56,674 bases of DNA, taken from assembly GCF_001905885.1 (NCBI RefSeq), contig NZ_LIYH01000011.1, positions 1 through 56,674 on the forward strand. Direction: 5' to 3'. The DNA is from Streptomyces sp. CB03234 (lineage in GTDB: Bacteria > Actinomycetota > Actinomycetes > Streptomycetales > Streptomycetaceae). This document shows, piece after piece, positions 1 through 7,406 of this stretch. The notes below the pieces were generated by a model. It saw only the letters and a program-made list of their open reading frames with translations, searched no databases and was not told the origin of the DNA. Each line of letters opens with the position of its first letter. Positions within the stretch are counted from its first letter, which is position 1. A program made the translations under genes and the position numbers.

Positions 1-170
1 CCCGCGGAGCGGGAAATGCAGCGGCAAGCCGCTGCATAGGGAACGGCTCCGCTGACGCTCCGCCAGATTCCCCCGCAAGCGGGGGAATTGAATTCCGCAA
101 GCGGAATTCAGGACCGTAGGTGTAATTCGCGCAAGCGCGAATTACGGGAGGCCCCGCAAGCGGGGCCTCC
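1..170. repeat. Telomere: array of terminal palindromes
   Basis: Base 1 starts CCCGCGGAGCGGG, a 5-bp stem with a GGA loop identical to palindrome I of archetypal Streptomyces telomeres. Five further perfect palindromes follow, all with the hexamer GCAAGC at the centre: 16-37, 67-88, 89-110, 122-145 and 147-170, with 10- to 12-bp arms. Known role: the 3' overhang left by replication of linear Streptomyces DNA folds on these palindromes and is patched by the terminal protein Tpg with Tap. The cognate tap and tpg genes are 15 kb away. The window therefore starts at, or within a few bases of, a true replicon end. Confidence 0.93.
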
Positions 171-571
171 TAGGCTGGCAGCAAGGCCCGTGCATCGCTC
201 GAGGCGCCGTGTAAATCCTGGGAACCCCAGCTAGCCTCTGGAAACGGATCTGACGGTTCGTTGGGGCCGAATGGGTGCCGGCCTCAACGGTAGAGACGGG
301 CTCCGCTGCACTCCGCCGAATCTCTCCCCCAACAGGACATGGTTCTTCAATCGGGCCGGCAATACTCCACCATCGTACACTCCAACCGCCCGCTGCGAGG
401 CTCGAACTGTCGACGTGTAACCCTCATGAGCGAACCTGGTGCAAGCCGGATGCATCACAGTGATGCTCTGTGTAGTGTCTGGGAACTACGCCGCACCACC
501 TCCTGGAGCATCAAGGTCTCCGGGATTCCCTGTCTGAGGCGCGCCACATTTCGCGTAGAGGAGAGTATCGG
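171..571. other. Subtelomeric spacer, no gene seen
   Basis: About 400 bases lie between the last clear telomeric palindrome and the helicase start codon. I see no convincing reading frame, RNA gene or further perfect palindrome. The promoter of the helicase should lie here. A clear ribosome-binding site (GAGGAGAG, 558-565) precedes the helicase ATG. Confidence 0.6.
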
Positions 572-2965
572 ATGGTTATGACGAGGCGTGACTTGCGCTC
601 CCATCAGATTGAGGCGGTTGACGCCGTTGTGCGCGGTCTTGATGTTCCGCTTGGTGGTCTTCCTGTAAACGGTCTGCGGGGGCAGGTTGTTGCCGCTTGT
701 GGGACGGGCAAGACGGTCATCGCTGCTTTTGCTGCCCGGGAGATGCTGCCGCGGGGGCGGGTTCTGGTGCTGGTGCCGACGCTGGAGTTGCTGACGCAGA
801 CAGTGAAGGAGTGGTACCGGGTCGGGCATAGGGGGCCGGCGGTTGCGGTCTGCTCGCTGCAGGAGGATCCGGAGCTGTGGAGCCTGAAGGTCCGGTGCAC
901 CACGAACCCGGTGCGGCTGGCGATGTGGCACGGGACGGGGCCGGTGACCATCTACGCCACATACGCGTCGCTGCCGGTGCTGGCCAAGGCGTTCGAGGGC
1001 GTCTACGGGCAGCGGTTGGCGCCGGTGGACCTGGCGGTGGTGGACGAGGCGCACCGTACGTCGGGGTCGCTGGGGAAGGCGTGGGCGGACATCCACGACC
1101 AGGGGATCATCCCGGCGGCGCGCAGGTTGTACCTGACGGCGACGCCGCGGATCTGGCAGGAGCGGCCCAACTGGGAGGTGACCGAGGGGGTTCGGGAGGC
1201 GTTGCCGGAGGAGTTGGCGGTCTCCATGGACGATGAGTCCGTTTTCGGTCCGGTGCTGTACAAGCTGACCTTGGCATCGGCGGTGGCGCGCGGCCTGCTG
1301 GCGCGGTATCAGATCATCGTGGTCGAGCTCCAGGACCCGGTCGTCACCCCGGAGCGGCTGATGGGTGAGGAGCGGCGCGGCGAGGAGGTGCGCGGGCAGC
1401 GGCTTGGTGCTCTGCAGGCGGCGCTGCTGCGCACCATGGCTGACCACCGGCTGCAGACGACCATCACCTTCCATCACCGGACGATAGAGGCGCAGGCTTA
1501 CGCGGAGGGCCTGGCGGCGGTGGCGGCGAAGCTGCACGCCGACGATCCGGAGAAGTACCCGGGGCGGATCTGGGCCGACTGGCTGTGCGGGGAGCACGTC
1601 CCCGAGCGCCGGCGGGAGGTCTTGGCGGGCTTCGGCACCACGGCGCGGCGGGCGGTGCTCTCCAACTGCCGTGTCCTGGGCGAGGGCGTCGATATCCGGG
1701 CGGTGGACTCTGTGGCGCTGCTGGACCCTAAGGGCGCGCCGCACGACATCGTGCAGGCGATCGGGCGGGCGCTTCGGCAGAAGCCCGGTGAGGGCAAACT
1801 GGCCTCTTTGATCGTGCCCGTTTTCCTCCAGCCTGGGGAGCAGCCGGAGGACATGTTCACCTCCGGTTCGTACCGTCCTTTGGTGAGGGTTTTGCAGGGG
1901 CTTAGGGCTCATGATGAAGAGGCCGTTGAATTGCTTGCCATTCCGCAGGAGCCGCGGAAGAGGGTCGTGGACCCGTCTTGGGATATCGGTGAGGCGCCGG
2001 AGGAAGGTGAAGAGGAAAACCGTCTGCTGCTGCGTTTTGCCGCGCCGCGTGACCCGGTGATGGTCGCTGAGTGGGTCAGTTTCAATGTGATCGACACCGA
2101 GCGGCAGGACTGGGTGCGCGGGTACGCCGCCGCGCGCCTGTACCGGGAGCGCCAGGCGCACTTGAGGGTGCCGTACGGCCACAAGGAAGGCGCGTACCCG
2201 CTCGGGCAGTGGATCGCCGAGCAGCGACGGGCGTACGGGGCCGGGCAGCTGTCCGGCAAGCGGGCCGAGCGGCTCGAGCAGCTCGGGATGGTGTGGGACG
2301 CCGCCGACGCGGCCTTTGAGGAGAACCTGGCAGCGGCGCGGGTGTACTACGAGCGGCACTGGACGCTGTGCGCACCGCGGACGGCGACTGCTTTGGACCG
2401 GCCGATCGGTCAGTGGCTGTCCAACCTCCGCCGCCCGGGTGCGCTGGCCGGCCGCCCCGAGCGCGAGGCCGCGCTGGCGGCGATCGACCCGGACTGGAAC
2501 CCGGCCTGGCCTGTTGCGTGGCAGCGGCACTACGTCGCCGTACGCGAACTCCTCGCCGAGGAGGACACTGCGCTCACCGAGCTGCTGCCCGGCGTCACCG
2601 TGCACGGCATGGACGTCGGCAAGTGGCTGGCCCGGCAACGTCGGCACGAGGTGTGGACTGGGCTGCTGGACGGGCAGCGTCAGCTTCTGGAGGCCCTGGG
2701 TATCCAGCCCACTGAGCAGAGCGAGCAGTCTGCTCGCACCGTGGTGCGGCCACGGGGGGACGCCTTCGCGCGGGGGCTGGCGGCGCTGAGGCAGTTCCGG
2801 GAACGTGAAGGGCATGTATGGGTCCCGCGCCAGCACGTCGAACGCTTCGACGATGGTGAGGAGGTCAAGCTCGGCATCTGGCTCTCCAACATCAAAAGCC
2901 CCGCCCGCCGGGCCAAGCTCGGCCCTGATCACGTGCAGGCCCTGGCCGAACTCGGTATCGCCTGA
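572..2965 (+). CDS. Telomere-proximal DEAH helicase with HA repeats (TtrA-like)
   Basis: A 797-aa superfamily 2 helicase. Walker A is ACGTGKT at residues 42-48, DEAH at 158-161, the SAT-like motif LTATPR at 188-193, and motif VI QAIGRALRQ near 393-401. From about residue 500 to the end there are several helicase-associated (HA) repeats with the pattern 'G.W...QR......L...R...L..LG..W'. Such helicases are a conserved feature of Streptomyces chromosome and plasmid ends; TtrA is linked to conjugal transfer of linear replicons. Its place as the first gene inside the telomere supports that identity. The ATG at 572 has a GAGGAGAG site 6 bases upstream. A protein made only of related HA repeats lies at 47497-48489. 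Confidence 0.88.
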   Translation: MVMTRRDLRSHQIEAVDAVVRGLDVPLGGLPVNGLRGQVVAACGTGKTVIAAFAAREMLPRGRVLVLVPTLELLTQTVKEWYRVGHRGPAVAVCSLQEDPELWSLKVRCTTNPVRLAMWHGTGPVTIYATYASLPVLAKAFEGVYGQRLAPVDLAVVDEAHRTSGSLGKAWADIHDQGIIPAARRLYLTATPRIWQERPNWEVTEGVREALPEELAVSMDDESVFGPVLYKLTLASAVARGLLARYQIIVVELQDPVVTPERLMGEERRGEEVRGQRLGALQAALLRTMADHRLQTTITFHHRTIEAQAYAEGLAAVAAKLHADDPEKYPGRIWADWLCGEHVPERRREVLAGFGTTARRAVLSNCRVLGEGVDIRAVDSVALLDPKGAPHDIVQAIGRALRQKPGEGKLASLIVPVFLQPGEQPEDMFTSGSYRPLVRVLQGLRAHDEEAVELLAIPQEPRKRVVDPSWDIGEAPEEGEEENRLLLRFAAPRDPVMVAEWVSFNVIDTERQDWVRGYAAARLYRERQAHLRVPYGHKEGAYPLGQWIAEQRRAYGAGQLSGKRAERLEQLGMVWDAADAAFEENLAAARVYYERHWTLCAPRTATALDRPIGQWLSNLRRPGALAGRPEREAALAAIDPDWNPAWPVAWQRHYVAVRELLAEEDTALTELLPGVTVHGMDVGKWLARQRRHEVWTGLLDGQRQLLEALGIQPTEQSEQSARTVVRPRGDAFARGLAALRQFREREGHVWVPRQHVERFDDGEEVKLGIWLSNIKSPARRAKLGPDHVQALAELGIA

Positions 2966-3275
2966 ACGGCGGACGCTGGTGGTCTGCAGGGCCGCAGGCT
3001 CTGTCTCCGCTCTTGTGGACCTACGTGAGCCCTTATCTACGGCCGGTTCGAGCTGGACGTGAACTCCCACCTCGACCTCGCCCCGCGGCGGCCACGGTGT
3101 CCGGGCCCCGCACCGCGCCCGCGGCTGAGGACTGCCCGATCGGCGGCGGAGGGTGCGGGCGGGTCGGCATCCTGAAGACCCGTATCCCCGGCGTCGCTCC
3201 CGGTCGGCTGGATCGTTGACCGGGGTGAGGCACCGGGCCGGGGAGGGCCTGGCCAGGGGTTGAGGAGGGGACTGC

Positions 3276-4464
3276 ATGGCGCGTTCGTTAGGTGTGTCGC
3301 TGGCCGAGGCGTATCCGCAGGTCGCGGCGACGTGGTTGCAGGAGCGCAACGGCGGGCTGACGCCGCAGAAGGCGACGCCGAAGATGCAGGTCGACGTGTG
3401 GTGGCGGTGCCCCGCCGGACACGAGTGGGAGGAGCGCATCGCCAACCGCACCTCCCTGCCGAAGTGGAAGAACGGCGACGTCGCTGCTTGTCGCGAGTGC
3501 GTCGGCTACCGGGTCTCCTACACCTACCCCGACTGCGGGCACACCGTGAAGGTCACCCCGGAGTCGGCGGCCAAGAAGGGGGGGGCGGTGCTGGGATTGC
3601 CAGAACCGCTGGTGGCAGGAGAACGAGCCACGCCTGAAGGCGGAGCTGTCGGCCGCCGCGAAGGCGGCGGCCGGCCGGGCGGGGAAGATGCTGGACGCCG
3701 TTGTGCTGCCCGCGGACATGCCCGCGCCACTGGCTGCTGAGTGGCGGTGGTGGGCGGCCAAGCACCTCCAGGGCGCTATCGCCGCCGAGGAGAAGATGGG
3801 CAAGGAAGGCCGCACGGACGAGGTCCGGGCCTCGGTCACCGAGATGGCCGCCCGGCTGACGCCGACCAAGGAGAAGGCCGGCCGCGCCGCGGCCACCGAT
3901 GGGGTGCTGCGGCTCCTCAACCAGGCCCACTGGGCCGAGGGCTGGCTCCACCAGCTCACCGGGCGCGGGCCGCGGCCCGTGGCCGAACAAGACCTTCAGG
4001 ACATCGCCCTGATCGTGGCCGACTACCTCCAGAGGTGGGCCGACGACGCCGCCGCGCAGGTCGCACAGAACCGGGCCAACGGCTACGGCCCACCGAGCAC
4101 TCCGCAGATCACCAAGGCGCTGACGGCAGCGGTCCAGGACTTCGCCCGGACCGTTCTGGGGCCGAACTGCCGTGTCTACCGGGAACTACGGCTGCCGGTG
4201 GTCCCCGACGGCAAGGGCCGGTACGGGCGCGCGGACGTGGTGATCTGCCTGCCGTTGCTGCCGGACCTCGTCATCGAGCTCGACTCCCGCCCCAACCCGG
4301 CGTCCGCGCAGAAACTCGCCTTCGCCCGCGACGCCGGCGCGTTCCCGCTGTGGGTCCGCTTCGGAGAAGGAGGCATCGACAAGATCGACGGCGTGATAGT
4401 CCTCGACCTGCGCGAGACCGTGCGGGGAGTGTGTGACGACCAGCCTGTCACCGGGGCATCCTGA
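3276..4464 (+). pseudogene. Zinc-ribbon protein with nuclease-like C-terminus, split by a frameshift
   Basis: The first frame starts at the ATG at 3276 (GAGGGGAC upstream) and encodes a treble-clef zinc-ribbon domain, with cysteine pairs at RCPAGHEW, CREC and YPDCGH. It enters a run of eight G (3578-3585). Reading on in the +1 frame gives GRCWDC, which supplies the missing CxxC, and then an uninterrupted protein to 4464. One G fewer would give a single protein of about 395 aa. The C-terminal part (RADVVICLP..., VIELDSRPNP...) looks like the core of a PD-(D/E)XK nuclease, but that is inferred from pattern only. It could be a true mutation, a sequencing error in the homopolymer, or a slippage site. 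An independent start at 3688 (ATG) could express the second half alone. Confidence 0.72.
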
Positions 4465-4469
4465 TCGCC

Positions 4470-4577
4470 ATGGACGATGTGCGCGACGTCCTCACCGAGG
4501 ACGAGATCAACGATCTGCTCGACGGTGACCGCGACGCCGGATGGGACGCGGACGACGAGTACGAGTGGGTGCGGTGA
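4470..4577 (+). CDS. Small acidic protein, unknown
   Basis: A 35-codon frame begins 5 bases after the stop of the preceding gene (MDDVRDVLTEDEIND...). It is very acidic (15 Asp/Glu of 35) and ends just before a strong terminator hairpin, so it would be the last cistron of that transcript. No family is recognised. The position and continuous acidic composition favour a real gene, but its short length leaves doubt. Confidence 0.38.
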   Translation: MDDVRDVLTEDEINDLLDGDRDAGWDADDEYEWVR

Positions 4578-4583
4578 ACACGG

Positions 4584-4630
4584 CCAGGCGCCCGGGCGAG
4601 AGCCGTCACGCTTCCCGCCCGGGCGCCTGG
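4584..4630. terminator. Bidirectional terminator hairpin
   Basis: A perfect 15-bp inverted repeat (arms 4584-4598 and 4616-4630, 17-base loop) lies between converging genes ending at 4577 (+) and 4645 (-). There is no U-tract, as is usual for high-GC actinobacterial terminators. Confidence 0.75.
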
Positions 4631-4644
4631 AGTCCTACGGGCCG

Positions 4645-5844
4645 TCAGGGCCTGGGGAGCGGCAGGCCGGGCATCTGCGGGTGTCGTAGGTGCTGCCCGC
4701 CGTCGTAGACGTGCAGGGTGAACGTCTCCAGCCCTGGTTGGCCCGCCTCGTCGTACGCGGACAGCACCGTCTCGATCCGCTCCCACAGCCGCACCGGGCC
4801 GCCCTCGCAGACCTCCCACCGGCCCTCTCGCGGGGTGAGGGTGGCGGCGGAGCCGGTGACCACGTCGACTAGGTGCACGACCTCGCCGACGGTCGTCATC
4901 TGCGCGTCAGGTGCGGCGCACTGGGCGAGGAACCGCAGGTGGAACGCTTCCTCGGTTGCGGCCGTGATCCGCTCCGGGGAGTGGCGGGCAGCCCGGCCGG
5001 TATCGGGGGGGCCGGCGGCCCAGTGGGCGGGGTTGCCGAACGCCGGCGCCGCGTGGGTGCGGGCGGACATGAAGGAGACGGTGCCGTCCAGCAGATGGCC
5101 CTCGGCGGTGCCGTCGCCGTTCACGGTCAGCAGGACGCGGGCGTAGCCGTAGAGCCAGCCGGAGAGGGTGAGCAGGATCTTCCCGCCCGGCCGGGCCTGC
5201 GCCAGCAGCGCGGGCGGCACGGCGCGGAAGGAGCACGCGGCCACGATCCGTTCGAAGGACGCTTCCGGCCAGTAGCCGTACAGCCCGTCGGCCACCGCCA
5301 GCGTCGGTGTGTAGCCGCAGCCGTACAGCGCGCTCGCCGCCTGCTCCAGGCGGTGGGGGTCGACCTCGATGCTGGTGACGTCGGTGGAGCCGAGGCGCTC
5401 GCAGGCGAGCGCGGTGGAGTAGCCGGTGCCGGTGCCGATCTCCAGCACCGTGTGGCCTTCCTGCACGTCGGCGTCGGCCCACATCCGTACCACCAGCGAC
5501 GGCAGCGTGGACGATGAGGTCGGCGCCCCGCCGTGCCGTACCGCGGGCTGCTTCCAGTCCGGTTCGTCGCCGTTGAACTGCGTGATCAGCGTCGTGTCGG
5601 AGTACGCGGCGGCCAGCCACCGGCCATAGTCCAACTCGGCGGTGACCGGCTCCCACACCGTCAGCCCCTGCCCGTCGCGCTCGTCGGCGGGCAGGTAGAA
5701 CCCGGGCACGAACTGGTGCCTCGGCACCCGCTCGACCGCCTCCCGCCAGCCGGGATCGGCAAGGACCCCGTCCTCGGCGAGGGCCTTCGCCATCGCCTCG
5801 CGCAGCCGGGCGGCGTCGGTCTCTAGGTCGGCGGGCATCGTCAT
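4645..5844 (-). CDS. PCMT-like methyltransferase of ATP-grasp RiPP system
   Basis: A 399-aa SAM-dependent methyltransferase related to protein-L-isoaspartate O-methyltransferases. The N-terminus has the typical 'VPRHQFVPGFYLP' region, and SAM motif I is VLEIGTGTGYSTAL near residues 133-146. It has a long C-terminal extension. This architecture is the one that accompanies ATP-grasp peptide-maturation (graspetide) clusters, where it is thought to methylate an aspartate of the modified peptide and promote aspartimide formation. The ATG at 5844 overlaps the stop of the displaced ATP-grasp 3' end as ATGA and has GAAGGAGG upstream, so it was translationally coupled to the ligase. The open frame extends upstream, but those codons overlap the ligase relic in another frame and are not used here. 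Confidence 0.82.
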   Translation of the reverse strand: MTMPADLETDAARLREAMAKALAEDGVLADPGWREAVERVPRHQFVPGFYLPADERDGQGLTVWEPVTAELDYGRWLAAAYSDTTLITQFNGDEPDWKQPAVRHGGAPTSSSTLPSLVVRMWADADVQEGHTVLEIGTGTGYSTALACERLGSTDVTSIEVDPHRLEQAASALYGCGYTPTLAVADGLYGYWPEASFERIVAACSFRAVPPALLAQARPGGKILLTLSGWLYGYARVLLTVNGDGTAEGHLLDGTVSFMSARTHAAPAFGNPAHWAAGPPDTGRAARHSPERITAATEEAFHLRFLAQCAAPDAQMTTVGEVVHLVDVVTGSAATLTPREGRWEVCEGGPVRLWERIETVLSAYDEAGQPGLETFTLHVYDGGQHLRHPQMPGLPLPRP

Positions 5845-5951
5845 CGGGCTCCGCCTCCTTCCGTGCTCGTACTCAGGATGTCGGAGAACGCCTCGGTGAT
5901 CTGATCGGCGTCGGGCAGCCAGCCCCACTGGCCATTGGGGTTGCACTCGAT
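5841..5951 (-). pseudogene. Displaced 3' end of the ATP-grasp ligase gene
   Basis: Read on the minus strand, this stretch encodes IECNPNGQWGWLPDADQ and then about 20 more residues to a TGA that overlaps the methyltransferase start. 'E.NPNGQW.WL' is the C-terminal signature of graspetide-type ATP-grasp ligases, and it is exactly what the ligase at 11288-12173 lacks. The two pieces join in frame across a shared 7-bp sequence, ACTCGAT (+ strand), once the 5.3-kb recombinase element is removed. Confidence 0.87.
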
Positions 5952-6104
5952 TTTTCCGACCGCATTCGTCAGCAACAAGGCTCTGACCTGGTGCAATACA
6001 TCGCGAACATGTGCGTGACGTGGCTCCTTGTTGGACAATGCTCACAGCGGAGATCGCCGAATGAGATCCCGCAGCGGTTGGAGCGGAAGGTCACAGGAGT
6101 CGTC

Positions 6105-6812
6105 ATGGCAATGGCTGTACTCGCGCCGAGCATTCAGTTGAGCGTTGATCGGTTCGCGCGTTCGTTGATCGTGCCGTCCAGGCTCTTGGCCCTTCACCCC
6201 CGGAAACGAGGTCACGCGGGAAACGCGGCAGCTCTGGCGCCGGCGATCACCCTGGGGGTCCTCTCCGCCTTCGAGGGCTTCGCCGAGGACTATTTCGCCA
6301 CGGTGCTGTATCTGCAGGGCCAGAGCTTCGCTCAGATCGTGAAAAAGATGAACCTCACGAACCCGGATGTTACCGACATCGAGGCGCTTGTCGGCCGGGA
6401 GTTCCCGACGCTGAAGCCGCAGATCGGTACTGGTTTCGCTCTGACCGCCTGGGCGCCTCCCGTGATCGGAAAGACCTTCTGGCAGAAGCAGGAACTCACT
6501 TGGGCCGACGTGAAACGGGACGCGCAGGGGTGGATGCAGGTTCGTCATTGCCTTGCGCATGGACTGGCCAGCGGTTGGAGCAGTGAAGTCTGGCCTGGTC
6601 CGGTCAGGAAGGATGTGCCGCCTGCCTCCTCCGTGCTGCGTCCGATGAAGGGCGGCAAGCACTCACTCGCGCTGCACGGTGCCATTACGTGCGCTCGGAT
6701 CTATCGAGCGGCAGCCGAGCATCTTGCGGGAGTCGTCGCCGGCCACATCGGCGAGAAGCTGAACTGGTCGGCTGTCCCTGAGTTCGAGCTCCACGCTGCT
6801 CCTGCCGCGTAA
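6105..6812 (+). CDS. HEPN-like passenger protein of the recombinase element
   Basis: A 235-aa protein. The mostly helical C-terminal half contains WMQVRHCLAHG, an R-x4-H motif as in HEPN ribonucleases, preceded by a helical segment (ALAPAITLGVLSAFEGFAED) like the first HEPN helix. HEPN proteins are often RNases in toxin-antitoxin and phage-defence modules, so this may be defence or maintenance cargo. No antitoxin-like partner is visible next to it. The ATG at 6105 is chosen because AGGAG lies about 8 bases upstream; earlier starts in the frame lack such a site. It is the only element gene on the plus strand and converges on the recombinase trio. HEPN membership rests on the motif and helical pattern alone. 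Confidence 0.6.
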   Translation: MAMAVLAPSIQLSVDRFARSLIVPSRLLALHPRKRGHAGNAAALAPAITLGVLSAFEGFAEDYFATVLYLQGQSFAQIVKKMNLTNPDVTDIEALVGREFPTLKPQIGTGFALTAWAPPVIGKTFWQKQELTWADVKRDAQGWMQVRHCLAHGLASGWSSEVWPGPVRKDVPPASSVLRPMKGGKHSLALHGAITCARIYRAAAEHLAGVVAGHIGEKLNWSAVPEFELHAAPAA

Positions 6813-6818
6813 CTATGC

Positions 6819-7406
6819 TCATGACGGATGCTCTCCGGCGTCGAGCAGTTTCGACTCCAGATCGGCGATCCGCCGGTCCTGGAAGCGGCCGTTGGATCGG
6901 GCGGCCTGGAGGCGTTCTTCGAGGGTGCGTTTGTCCTGGGTGAGTTGGCGGACCCGCTGCTTGAGGTTGGCGTTCTCGGTGGTGATGCGCTCGATGGACT
7001 CGTCGGTCCACTGGGTTTCCAGGTCGCGGATCTGGCCCATGAGCTGGGCGATTCGGCTTCGCTGGGTGCGGATCTCGCCATGGGCGGCCTTGAGGGCGTC
7101 CTCGGCGTTCAGGGCTCTTTCCCGCCACTGGGTTTCACTCTCAGCGTCGAGCCGCGGATTGGCCGGTTCCAGAGCGGTGGAGCCTCGGTCGACGGCGTCG
7201 GCGACGAGGGCTCGGGCGTCGGGGTTCTCGTAGAGGAAGGTGCGGGAGACGCCCGCCTGTCGGACTACGGCGGCGACGGTGATGGGCTTCTTCTGCCGCT
7301 TCAACTCGGTGATGCTGTCGCGGACTTGGCCTACTTTGGACTGGGTGCGCTGGCGCCGGGCTTCGAGTGCGGCGGCCGTGCGGGGTGGTGGGATCTGCTC
7401 GCTCAT
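6819..7406 (-). CDS. TnpC-like accessory protein (DUF6262-type)
   Basis: A 195-aa protein: an N-terminal helix-turn-helix segment (PITVAAVVRQAGVSRTFLYEN, like a TetR DNA-binding helix pair) followed by a long coiled coil from about residue 85 to 190. This is the layout of Tn554 TnpC and related DUF6262 proteins, which assist and orient recombination by the two integrases. The ATG at 7406 overlaps the upstream recombinase stop as ATGA, the third cistron of a coupled trio. Confidence 0.8.
   Translation of the reverse strand: MSEQIPPPRTAAALEARRQRTQSKVGQVRDSITELKRQKKPITVAAVVRQAGVSRTFLYENPDARALVADAVDRGSTALEPANPRLDAESETQWRERALNAEDALKAAHGEIRTQRSRIAQLMGQIRDLETQWTDESIERITTENANLKQRVRQLTQDKRTLEERLQAARSNGRFQDRRIADLESKLLDAGEHPS

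Noticed and set aside
67..170. Regular hairpins that could be taken for a CRISPR array
   Set aside because: The units are perfect palindromes with different arms and no spacers of constant length; they are telomeric palindromes.
455..3451. A 998-codon open frame on the minus strand
   Set aside because: It is antisense to the helicase, is composed of Arg/Pro/Gly-rich nonsense, has no start signal, and the plus strand carries every helicase motif.
5845..6045. Upstream extension of the methyltransferase by 67 codons
   Set aside because: The extension overlaps the displaced ligase tail in another frame and crosses the element boundary; the ATG at 5844 has GAAGGAGG and the ATGA overlap.
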